Positions 16,947 through 24,232 of a stretch of 64,000 bases of DNA are shown one piece after another. The stretch lies in NCBI RefSeq assembly GCF_026652115.1, contig NZ_JAPPSQ010000011.1, positions 1-64,000 on the forward strand, given 5' to 3'. This DNA comes from Algoriphagus sp. PAP.12 (GTDB lineage: Bacteria; Bacteroidota; Bacteroidia; Cytophagales; Cyclobacteriaceae). The position numbers and the translations under genes were made by a program. Position 1 is the stretch's first letter. Each line of letters starts with the position of its first letter. The notes under the pieces were generated by a model that saw nothing but the letters and a program-made list of their open reading frames with translations, was not told the origin of the DNA and did no database searches.

Positions 16947-17789
16947 ATGGCTTGGTTTAAAAGAACTGACAAAGGGATCAAAACCTCCACTGCAGAGAAG
17001 AAAGATGCACCGGATGGATTGTGGTTCAAAACGCCCAATGGCAACATCATCCATACGCGAGAGCTGAAAAACAATGCTTTTGTTTGCCCTGATGATGATT
17101 TTCATGTGAAAATCGGATCCAAAGAGTACTTCGAAATCCTTTTTGATAACAATACTTTCACGGAGCTTGACAAGGATATGAAGTCTGGGGATCCGTTGAA
17201 ATTTACTGATACCAAACCTTACACTTCCAGAATCAAGGCTACCATCGAAAAGACGGAATTGAATGATGCCGTTAGATCTGCTTATGGAAAAATGAATGGG
17301 TTAGATATCGTTGTAGCTTGTATGGATTTCAATTTCATTGGCGGATCTATGGGGTCTGTTGTTGGTGAAAAAATTGCAAGAGCTATTGATCACTCCCTGA
17401 AAAACAAGATGCCTTTCTTGATGATCTCCAAATCTGGAGGAGCTAGAATGATGGAGGCAGGATTTTCCTTGATGCAAATGGCAAAAACTTCTGCGAAGTT
17501 GGCACTTTTGGGTGAAGCTGGTATTCCTTACATCTCACTTTTGACCGATCCTACCACAGGGGGGGTTACTGCTTCCTATGCAATGCTAGGAGATTTCAAC
17601 ATTGCTGAACCGGAAGCTTTGATTGGTTTTGCCGGTCCTCGAGTAATTCGCGAAACAATTGGGAAGGATTTGCCTAAAGGTTTCCAAAGTTCTGAGTTCG
17701 TTTTGGAACACGGATTTTTGGATTTTATCATTGATAGAAGGCAATTAAAAAACAGGTTGACAGTATTGTTGAACCTCTTGAACAATTAA
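16947..17789 (+). CDS. accD: Acetyl-CoA carboxylase carboxyltransferase subunit beta, zinc ribbon degenerate
   Basis: With AccA this subunit transfers CO2 from carboxybiotin to acetyl-CoA, giving malonyl-CoA for fatty acid synthesis. The crotonase-fold core is well conserved ([61 protein letters not shown]). At the N-terminus the E. coli four-cysteine zinc ribbon (KCDSC...VCPKC) is replaced by KTPNG...VCPDD, leaving only Cys47. The 280-residue length is normal apart from lacking the acidic tail. accA is not in the window. Confidence 0.95.
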   Translation: MAWFKRTDKGIKTSTAEKKDAPDGLWFKTPNGNIIHTRELKNNAFVCPDDDFHVKIGSKEYFEILFDNNTFTELDKDMKSGDPLKFTDTKPYTSRIKATIEKTELNDAVRSAYGKMNGLDIVVACMDFNFIGGSMGSVVGEKIARAIDHSLKNKMPFLMISKSGGARMMEAGFSLMQMAKTSAKLALLGEAGIPYISLLTDPTTGGVTASYAMLGDFNIAEPEALIGFAGPRVIRETIGKDLPKGFQSSEFVLEHGFLDFIIDRRQLKNRLTVLLNLLNN

Positions 17790-17867
17790 TCACAAGTTTT
17801 AAATAAATCTAAAGATCAAAGAAGGCAAATTTGAGAAGCTTTTTAGCCTGTTTTATTGATTAATAGA

Positions 17868-17875
17868 TATATTTG
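17868..17875 (+). promoter_or_regulatory. Probable -7 element of the nqrF promoter
   Basis: TATATTTG matches TAnnTTTG and lies 49 bases before the nqrF ATG. No TTG stands at the usual -33 distance. It suggests that nqrF has its own start of transcription separate from accD. Confidence 0.4.
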
Positions 17876-17924
17876 TGCACCCAAAAAGGGAATCAATCCA
17901 TAAGAAAAGTTAAACCAAAATTTC

Positions 17925-19229
17925 ATGGGTTCTGTAATTATTACGTCCATTGTAGCATTTACTGTTATTATTCTGCTACTGGTATTTATTCTTTTGTTTG
18001 CCCAATCTAAGCTGGTCAATTCAGGAGATGTGAAAATTGTTATCAACGGAGACGAAAGCAATCCAATTGTCACTGCAGCTGGAACTAGCTTACTTTCTAC
18101 TCTAGGTAACCAAAAAATCTTCCTTCCTTCTGCCTGTGGTGGAGGTGGTACTTGCGCAATGTGTAAGTGCGTAGTGGAAGATGGAGGTGGAGAAGTTCTT
18201 CCTACCGAAGTTGGTCACTTAAGTAGAGCTGAGCAGCAAGGCCATGTAAGATTGGCTTGCCAAGTGAAGGTGAAGCAGGATATGAAAATCCGCGTTCCTG
18301 AAGAGATCTTCGGTATCAAGAAGTGGGATTGCGAAGTTATTTCCAATTACAACGTATCAACTTTCATCAAAGAATTTAAAGTGAAACTTCCAGAAGGTGA
18401 AACTTTGGATTTTGAAGCTGGTGGATACATTCAGATCGACGTTCCTTCTATCACAGTAAACTTCAAGGAAATGGATATTACTCCACATCCTGAGTTGGGG
18501 CACCCAGCTGATGTTTATCAAAGTGATTGGGATAAATTTGGTCTATGGGATCTTGTCATGAAAAATGATGAGGAGATTTTCCGAGCTTATTCAATGGCTA
18601 ATCACCCAGCGGAAGGTAATATCGTGATGTTAACTATTCGTATCGCGACTCCACCATGGGACAGAGCTAATAATAGATGGATGGATGTAAATCCAGGTAT
18701 TTGTTCTTCTTATGTATTCTCTAGAAAGCCAGGTGATAAAGTGACCATTTCAGGCCCTTATGGTGAATTCCATATCAATCCAACCGAAAGAGAAATGATC
18801 TATATCGGTGGTGGTGCTGGTATGGCTCCTTTGAGAGCTCAGATTTTCCACCTATTCCATACAGAAAAGACGCATAGAAAAGTGTCTTACTGGTATGGTG
18901 GTAGATCTAAAAAGGAATTGTTCTATGTGCCTCACTTCAGAGCTATCGAAGAAGATTTCCCTAATTTCAGCTTCAATATTGGACTTTCTGAGCCACTTCC
19001 TGAAGATAATTGGAAGATCAAAAAGTCTTTGGAAGACAAAGAAGGTGATGGTTATGTAGGATTCATTCACCAAGTATTGTATGACAATTACTTGAAAAAT
19101 CATCCTGAGCCAGATGAGGTAGAATTCTACCTATGTGGTCCTCCATTGATGAACGCAGCTGTTTTGAAAATGCTCGAAGATTTGGGTATTCCAGACGAAA
19201 ATATCAGATTTGACGACTTCGGTGGTTAA
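17925..19229 (+). CDS. nqrF: Na+-translocating NADH:quinone reductase subunit F
   Basis: The NADH-oxidising entry subunit of the sodium pump Na+-NQR. Order of parts: an N-terminal membrane helix (about 4-26), a [2Fe-2S] ferredoxin domain with Cys71, Cys77, Cys80 and Cys112, an FAD domain with RAYSMANHP, and an NADH-binding domain with [18 protein letters not shown] and [11 protein letters not shown]. The C-terminal FDDFGG is the family ending. At 434 residues it is complete. Unusually, the other five nqr genes are not adjacent: accD lies upstream and an arginase-like gene downstream, with a terminator directly after nqrF. Confidence 0.95.
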   Translation: MGSVIITSIVAFTVIILLLVFILLFAQSKLVNSGDVKIVINGDESNPIVTAAGTSLLSTLGNQKIFLPSACGGGGTCAMCKCVVEDGGGEVLPTEVGHLSRAEQQGHVRLACQVKVKQDMKIRVPEEIFGIKKWDCEVISNYNVSTFIKEFKVKLPEGETLDFEAGGYIQIDVPSITVNFKEMDITPHPELGHPADVYQSDWDKFGLWDLVMKNDEEIFRAYSMANHPAEGNIVMLTIRIATPPWDRANNRWMDVNPGICSSYVFSRKPGDKVTISGPYGEFHINPTEREMIYIGGGAGMAPLRAQIFHLFHTEKTHRKVSYWYGGRSKKELFYVPHFRAIEEDFPNFSFNIGLSEPLPEDNWKIKKSLEDKEGDGYVGFIHQVLYDNYLKNHPEPDEVEFYLCGPPLMNAAVLKMLEDLGIPDENIRFDDFGG

Positions 19230-19243
19230 TCTAAAAATACAAG

Positions 19244-19268
19244 TCCCGCTTCGGCGGGATTTTTTTTT
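19244..19268 (+). terminator. Rho-independent terminator after nqrF
   Basis: A six-base-pair stem TCCCGC/GCGGGA with a TTCG tetraloop is followed by nine T, 14 bases after the nqrF stop. It marks the end of the nqrF transcript. Confidence 0.92.
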
Positions 19269-19372
19269 GCTCTATTTTTTTGATACACAAGGTGGATTGA
19301 ATTTGAGTTCTTTCAAATTTTGGCTTAATTTTTGGCTCTTTTTTGATTATTTTTACCCTAGATCACACCCAT

Positions 19373-20524
19373 ATGAATATTCAATCTTTTTTCGAACCAG
19401 TACCTGAGTTTCTTTGGCAAAAGAAGTATCCTGACAATTCATTCTTCAAGCAAATCCATTGGTATGGAGAAGAATTCCCTGATTTAAAGGGTATTCAAAT
19501 TGCCTTGGTAGGTTTGAAGGAAGCAAGAGGGATAAAGAAGTCTGAAAGCGTAGAAAGGGCCTCTCTGGAAATTCGTGAGAAGTTATTTGATTTAAAAAGA
19601 GGAGTAGGACCCTATCGCGTTGCTGACTTGGGGGACTTGATTCCCGGGGATACTTTGGAAGAGACTTATGAGCGGATCCAAAAAGTTGGAGAAGCACTCA
19701 TGAAGCAACAAATACTTCCTATTTACATAGGGGGTACTCATGATTTGGATTATGGACAATATCTGTCTTACCAAAAAATGAAAAAATTGGTGAGTTTGCT
19801 AACAATAGACTCCAAGTTGGATATGGAGGAAGACGGACCCCTTTCTGATCAGCATACTCAAGAGATTATTCTCCACCAGCCAAATTTCTTGTTTTCTTAT
19901 TCTCATTTGGCTTATCAAAGTTTTCTGGTTGATCCAAATTTGATTAATGTGATTGAGAAATTATACTTTGATCATATGAGATTGGGTGTGGTGAGGAAGG
20001 AGTTCAAAGAAATCGAACCTCTTATAAGAAATGCAGATTTCCTTAGTTTTGACCTGTGTGCGATTCAATCTTCTGATGCTCCGGGTGCGATAGACCCTCA
20101 GCCATTTGGATTGACGGCGGAAGAAGCTTGTCAGATTTGTTGGTTTGCAGGAATGAATGAAAAATTGAGCTCTATCGGTATTTATGGATATGATCCCTAT
20201 TTCGATGATGCTTCCAACAAAACTGCGAAAGTGACAGCAGTGATGATCTGGTATTTTATTGAAGGCTTTTATTCGAGAAAGGATAGTCTTTCCTTCAAAA
20301 GCAGTGATTATATCAAGTACAATGTCTCATTAGATACTCAGCCTAACACCCTGGTGTTTTATAAAAGTAAAAGGAGTGGTAAATGGTGGATGGAAATCCC
20401 CCATAATGAAACAGAAAAATTTGATCGGGTAAGTACTGTTCCATGTAGCTATTCTGACTATCAAGTAGCTCAAAAAGGGGAGATTCCTGAGAGGTGGATC
20501 AATGCCCAGATCAAATTGCTTTAA
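19373..20524 (+). CDS. Arginase/formiminoglutamase-fold protein with altered metal site
   Basis: A ureohydrolase-superfamily protein; automatic annotation would probably say formimidoylglutamase. I chose the ATG at 19373 (MNIQSFFEPV). The metal motifs are recognisable but altered: GGTHD keeps His123; the DAHxD motif reads Asp146-Ser-Lys148-Leu-Asp150; the SxDxD motif reads Ser225-Phe-Asp227-Leu-Cys229. Compared with arginase, the four ligands of the first manganese remain, while two ligands belonging only to the second (His to Lys148, Asp to Cys229) are lost. The guanidinium-binding Glu also looks replaced by Gly. No hut genes are nearby. It overlaps the next gene by one base (TAATG), implying coupling. 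Confidence 0.75.
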   Translation: MNIQSFFEPVPEFLWQKKYPDNSFFKQIHWYGEEFPDLKGIQIALVGLKEARGIKKSESVERASLEIREKLFDLKRGVGPYRVADLGDLIPGDTLEETYERIQKVGEALMKQQILPIYIGGTHDLDYGQYLSYQKMKKLVSLLTIDSKLDMEEDGPLSDQHTQEIILHQPNFLFSYSHLAYQSFLVDPNLINVIEKLYFDHMRLGVVRKEFKEIEPLIRNADFLSFDLCAIQSSDAPGAIDPQPFGLTAEEACQICWFAGMNEKLSSIGIYGYDPYFDDASNKTAKVTAVMIWYFIEGFYSRKDSLSFKSSDYIKYNVSLDTQPNTLVFYKSKRSGKWWMEIPHNETEKFDRVSTVPCSYSDYQVAQKGEIPERWINAQIKLL

Positions 20525-20751
20525 TGAAAGAGATTACACGCCAACAGCTTGCACTTCGTAATGGGCAAGATAAACCCGAAGTTTGGATAGCATACAAGGG
20601 GATTATCTATGAGGTGACTCAATCCAGATTATGGAAAACAGGCAAACATTACGAGCATTGGGCAGGTCAAGACCTGACCGAGGAACTGAAAGATGCTCCT
20701 CATACAGAAAAAGTATTTGAAAAATTTTCGCCCATAGGACGATTGATTTAG
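20524..20751 (+). CDS. Cytochrome b5-like heme-binding mini-protein
   Basis: The 75-residue protein starts at the ATG that overlaps the previous stop. It matches the small soluble cytochrome-b5-like domain: PEVWIAYKGIIYEVTQS, then KHYEHWAGQDLTEEL and a later APHTEKVFEKF. Candidate axial ligands are His42 or His45 and His60. There is no signal peptide or membrane anchor, so it should be cytosolic. Its redox partner is unknown. It is locked between the arginase-like gene (one-base overlap) and the sugar-kinase gene (one-base gap). Heme binding is expected from the family and is not proven here. Confidence 0.78.
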   Translation: MKEITRQQLALRNGQDKPEVWIAYKGIIYEVTQSRLWKTGKHYEHWAGQDLTEELKDAPHTEKVFEKFSPIGRLI

Positions 20752-20752
20752 T

Positions 20753-21595
20753 ATGATTTTAATTGCAGACAGCGGATCTAGTAAGACAGACTGGAGAGTT
20801 ATTCATCAGGATGGAAAGATTTCTCAGCATAGGGGAGTAGGGTTTAATCCTTATTACCAAACTTCTGAAGAAATGGCTATTCAGATGAGACATGACTTCT
20901 TAGTGAATATTGAAAGTGAAATTTCAGAGATCCATTATTATGGTGCAGGTTGTTCTTCCCCCGAAAGAAAGTTGGAAGTAGAACAAGCACTAAGAACTAT
21001 TTTTTCAAGTGCCAAAATCACTGTGGACCATGACTTGGCCGCTGCAGCACATGCAACTTGTGGACATAAGGCAGGGATAGCGTGTATTCTTGGAACAGGA
21101 TCCAATAGCTGTGACTATGATGGGCAAAACATCATAGATTCAAGACCAGCTCCGGGGTATATATTGGGAGATGAAGGTGGAGGAGGATATGTTGGGAGAA
21201 AATTTCTACGTGATTTTATCAACGGAGATATGCCGTCTGAAATAAAGGAGGAATTGGTTGATAAATTTCACTTGACTGCTAATACCATTCAGGAACATGT
21301 ATATAGAAAGCCTTTTCCAAATAGGTATATGGCAAGTTTCTGTAGGTTTATCACAGAACATAAAACCAACCCCTATTGCTATGGTCTCTTTTATGACTCT
21401 TTTCAGGATTTCTTTGACACGCATGTTTGTCGATATCAAAATCACCATGAAAAACCGGTCAATTTCGTAGGTTCAATTGCTTATTATAATTCTGATATAC
21501 TTCGAAAGGCCGCGATTGATCGAGGCTTGAATGTAAATATCATCATCGAAAGTCCGATTGCTGGACTTACACTCTACCATCAAGAAAAACTATGA
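20753..21595 (+). CDS. BadF/BadG-type ATPase, probable amino-sugar kinase
   Basis: A 280-residue ASKHA-fold kinase of the BadF/BadG/BcrA/BcrD family that includes N-acetylglucosamine and N-acetylmuramate kinases. ATP-site motifs: DSGSSKTDW (6-14) for phosphate 1, ILGTGSNSCDYDG for phosphate 2 (about 115-127), and GYILGDEGGGGYVG (about 136-149). It starts one base after the cyt-b5-like gene and ends about 90 bases before murQ. A kinase making MurNAc-6-P or GlcNAc-6-P next to the etherase that consumes MurNAc-6-P makes sense for cell-wall recycling; the precise sugar is inference. Confidence 0.85.
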   Translation: MILIADSGSSKTDWRVIHQDGKISQHRGVGFNPYYQTSEEMAIQMRHDFLVNIESEISEIHYYGAGCSSPERKLEVEQALRTIFSSAKITVDHDLAAAAHATCGHKAGIACILGTGSNSCDYDGQNIIDSRPAPGYILGDEGGGGYVGRKFLRDFINGDMPSEIKEELVDKFHLTANTIQEHVYRKPFPNRYMASFCRFITEHKTNPYCYGLFYDSFQDFFDTHVCRYQNHHEKPVNFVGSIAYYNSDILRKAAIDRGLNVNIIIESPIAGLTLYHQEKL

Positions 21596-21682
21596 ATTCA
21601 TTGAAGGATAATGCATTTCGAATTGGAATGAAGTTATTTCTTAAATGAAGTTTTTAGAGCTATTACAACAAAACAAAATCAA

Positions 21683-22492
21683 ATGAAAGTAACAGAGAGT
21701 ACCTCTCATTATGACAATTTGGACGAAATGAGCGTCCAGGATTTGTTGGAAAACATCAATAAAGAAGACCATAGGGTGCCTGAAGCTGTAAAGCTGGTAA
21801 TTCCTAGAGTTACTGCTCTCGTTGAGGAGATTGTACCTAGAATGCAACGAGGTGGAAGATTGATTTATATAGGAGCCGGTACATCTGGAAGATTGGGTAT
21901 TTTGGACGCGTCCGAGTGTCCACCTACTTATGGTGTGCCACATGATTGGGTTTTGGGATTGATTGCCGGTGGAGATTCAGCGATCCGAAAAGCTGTAGAA
22001 AATGCAGAAGATGATCCCAACCAAGCTTGGGTGGATATTCAGGAATATGGGTTCAATGAAGATGATACCATTATTGGAATAGCTGCTTCTGGTACGACTC
22101 CTTATGTTATTGGAGGTGTCAAAAGAGCAAAATCAGAAGGTTTGTTAACAGGATGTATTACGTGTAATCCTAATTCTCCATTAAGCAAAGAGGTAAAACA
22201 TGCAATTGAGGTTGTGGTAGGTCCTGAGTTTGTGACAGGAAGTACTCGAATGAAGGCAGGTACAGCCCAGAAGCTTGTCTTAAATATGATCTCGACTACT
22301 GTTATGATTAAGTTAGGTAGAGTGAAGGGGAATAAAATGGTAGATATGCAACTTTCTAATGCGAAGCTTGTAGATAGAGGAACAAGAATGATCATGGAAG
22401 CCACAGGCCTTGACGAGCAGACAGCGAAGAAATTATTGCTATCAGAAGGTTCTGTGAGGAAGGCCACAGAGTATTATTATAAAAACAAGTAA
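21683..22492 (+). CDS. murQ: N-acetylmuramic acid 6-phosphate etherase
   Basis: Cleaves the lactyl ether of MurNAc-6-phosphate to give GlcNAc-6-phosphate and D-lactate in peptidoglycan recycling. The SIS domain carries the family signature GAGTSGRLGILDASECPPTYG at about 57-77 and a second conserved block TGSTRMKAGTAQKLVLNM near 183-200. The protein has 269 residues, shorter at the C-terminus than E. coli MurQ (298). The upstream gene encodes a matching sugar kinase. Confidence 0.95.
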   Translation: MKVTESTSHYDNLDEMSVQDLLENINKEDHRVPEAVKLVIPRVTALVEEIVPRMQRGGRLIYIGAGTSGRLGILDASECPPTYGVPHDWVLGLIAGGDSAIRKAVENAEDDPNQAWVDIQEYGFNEDDTIIGIAASGTTPYVIGGVKRAKSEGLLTGCITCNPNSPLSKEVKHAIEVVVGPEFVTGSTRMKAGTAQKLVLNMISTTVMIKLGRVKGNKMVDMQLSNAKLVDRGTRMIMEATGLDEQTAKKLLLSEGSVRKATEYYYKNK

Positions 22493-22530
22493 TTTTTGAA
22501 CGGACTGAATATAAATCCGTAGAATCCCTG

Positions 22531-22538
22531 TATCTTTG
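22531..22538 (+). promoter_or_regulatory. Probable -7 element upstream of the pseudouridine synthase gene
   Basis: TATCTTTG matches the TAnnTTTG consensus and stands 72 bases before the start codon. The nearest upstream TTG is about 32 bases away, too far for a standard -33 element. Confidence 0.35.
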
Positions 22539-22610
22539 CAGCCCAATTAAGCGATTGAATTCCAATTGTTTATTTTAACTAACTAAATACAGCAGTGATG
22601 CTGCATACTT

Positions 22611-23882
22611 ATGAAAAAGCACAATTCCAAAAGGCCTTTTTTCAACAATGATTCTCAGGAATCAGGAGATTCCAAGAAGTTCGAAAAAGGTAAATTTTCC
22701 AAATCTAAGGATTCAGGAAAGAGTTCATTTGGAGAGAAAAAGGACTGGAAAAAAGGTGGTCCTTCTAATAAGTTTGAAAAAGAGAATCGATTCGAGAAAA
22801 AGACCTCTCGTTTTCAGGATGATTCTAAAAAGCCTTTCAACAAATCCTTTGATGGAAAGAAGAAGTTTTTTTCATCTAAAAATGAGGAATCTGAAGAATC
22901 CAAAGGATTTGAAAGGGGGAGAAAATCTTTCGGAAAAGGGAAAGGTGATTCATTTTCTTCCAATTCTGGAGGTGACAAAAAGAGAACTTATTTAGGTCGA
23001 GGTAAGGATCAAAAGCCTATATACGGCGATAAAGAAGTAAAATCTTTTTCAAAAGGTCCAGCTAAAAGAGGGTTTGGAAAAAACCGACCTGTGAAAATGG
23101 ATCAGGATCAAGATAGGCCTGATTATAATTTTGATGCACTTCCATCCAAGAAAGTAAAAGGGGCAGAGACTTCTGACTTGATTCGATTGAATAAATACAT
23201 CGCCAATTCAGGTATTTGTAGCAGAAGAGAAGCTGATGATTTGATTGCGCAAGGCTTGGTTACTGTCAATAATGAGGTGATCACAGAGCTTGGCTACAAA
23301 GTGAAAAAGGCCGATAGAGTGGTTTATCAAGGGAAAAGAATCAATCCTGAGAAGCCAGTTTATGTCCTTTTGAACAAGCCCAAGGATTTTATCACCACTA
23401 CTAATGACCCAATGGAAAGAAAAACGGTCATGAAATTGGTAGAAAATGCCTGTGAGGAGAGAATATTCCCAGTGGGCAGATTGGATAGAAATACAACAGG
23501 TCTATTACTATTTACAAATGATGGGGAATTGGCAGCAAAGCTTTCACACCCATCCAATGAGATCAAAAAAATCTATCAGGTAACATTGGATAAGCCATTG
23601 ACCAAAAAGGATGAAGAGGCGATTTTGGAAGGGTTGACTTTGGAAGATGGTCCAGCAAACGTCGATGACATGCAGGTTCTTTCTAAAGACAGAACCATCC
23701 TTGGTCTTGAAATCCATATCGGTAGAAACCGAATAGTAAGAAGGATCTTCGCTCATTTAGGCTATGAAGTGACCGCATTAGATAGGGTGATGTTCGCAGG
23801 ATTAGATAAAAAGGATTTGAAACGAGGTAATTTCCGATTCCTTTCTGAAAAGGAAGTAATCAAATTGAAATTCTTCGTTTAA
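22611..23882 (+). CDS. rRNA pseudouridine synthase, RluB/RsuA family, with long basic N-terminal tail
   Basis: Converts a specific uridine in rRNA to pseudouridine. The enzyme part begins near residue 190: an S4 RNA-binding domain (LNKYIANSGICSRREADDLI) followed by the catalytic domain with the GRLDRNTTGLLLFTNDG block that holds the catalytic Asp. Before it lies a tail of about 190 residues made almost only of Lys, Ser, Phe, Gly and Asp in short repeats (KGKFSKSKDSGKSSFGEKK type), predicted disordered and RNA-binding. Such tails are common in Bacteroidota members. RluB is the best guess among the 23S-specific paralogues. Confidence 0.88.
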   Translation: MKKHNSKRPFFNNDSQESGDSKKFEKGKFSKSKDSGKSSFGEKKDWKKGGPSNKFEKENRFEKKTSRFQDDSKKPFNKSFDGKKKFFSSKNEESEESKGFERGRKSFGKGKGDSFSSNSGGDKKRTYLGRGKDQKPIYGDKEVKSFSKGPAKRGFGKNRPVKMDQDQDRPDYNFDALPSKKVKGAETSDLIRLNKYIANSGICSRREADDLIAQGLVTVNNEVITELGYKVKKADRVVYQGKRINPEKPVYVLLNKPKDFITTTNDPMERKTVMKLVENACEERIFPVGRLDRNTTGLLLFTNDGELAAKLSHPSNEIKKIYQVTLDKPLTKKDEEAILEGLTLEDGPANVDDMQVLSKDRTILGLEIHIGRNRIVRRIFAHLGYEVTALDRVMFAGLDKKDLKRGNFRFLSEKEVIKLKFFV

Positions 23883-23887
23883 TAAAT

Positions 23888-23912
23888 AAGAGCTCCCAAA
23901 TTGGGAGCTCTT
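23888..23912. terminator. Terminator after the pseudouridine synthase gene
   Basis: A perfect ten-base-pair stem AAGAGCTCCC/GGGAGCTCTT with the loop AAATT begins five bases after the stop and is followed by ATTTTG. It is symmetric, so it could act in both directions. Confidence 0.85.
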
Positions 23913-24232
23913 ATTTTGCTAATAGAAACATCTTGTTATCAATAAGAATTTGCTTTTTGAACTGAAAACCTACAACTAACTTATCAAAAAGAGAGCTCAT
24001 ACTAATTCAATTTTTCTGGAGAAAATTCACTTCAATACTTTAAATAATATAATAAAACAAAGAAAAAATATTTTTTAAAATAGCTTTTTGGTAAAAAGCA
24101 TGAATTTCTCTCGAAATCGATTGCGAAGATAAATAGGGCCACGCGGCCTATTTTTTATAAATTAAGATGTTAAGAATTCTTAATAGGACAATTAACAACT
24201 TTATCCAATTTAACATGTCTAACCATTTTCTT
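23913..24232 (+). other. Gene-free leader region upstream of susC
   Basis: About 320 very AT-rich bases without a credible coding frame. The only clear structure is the terminator-like hairpin at 24132-24156, close to the susC start. I could not place a TTG/TAnnTTTG promoter pair with confidence. A regulated promoter or a small leader RNA is possible. Confidence 0.5.
24132..24156 (+). terminator. Terminator-like hairpin in the susC leader
   Basis: AATAGG-G-CC pairs with GGCCTATT around an ACGC loop, with one bulged G, and is followed by a T-rich run (TTTTATAA). It ends about 77 bases before the chosen susC ATG and about 11 before the first in-frame ATG. The upstream pseudouridine synthase gene already has its own terminator, so this hairpin must serve a second RNA: either a leader attenuator or the end of a small RNA. 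Confidence 0.55.
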
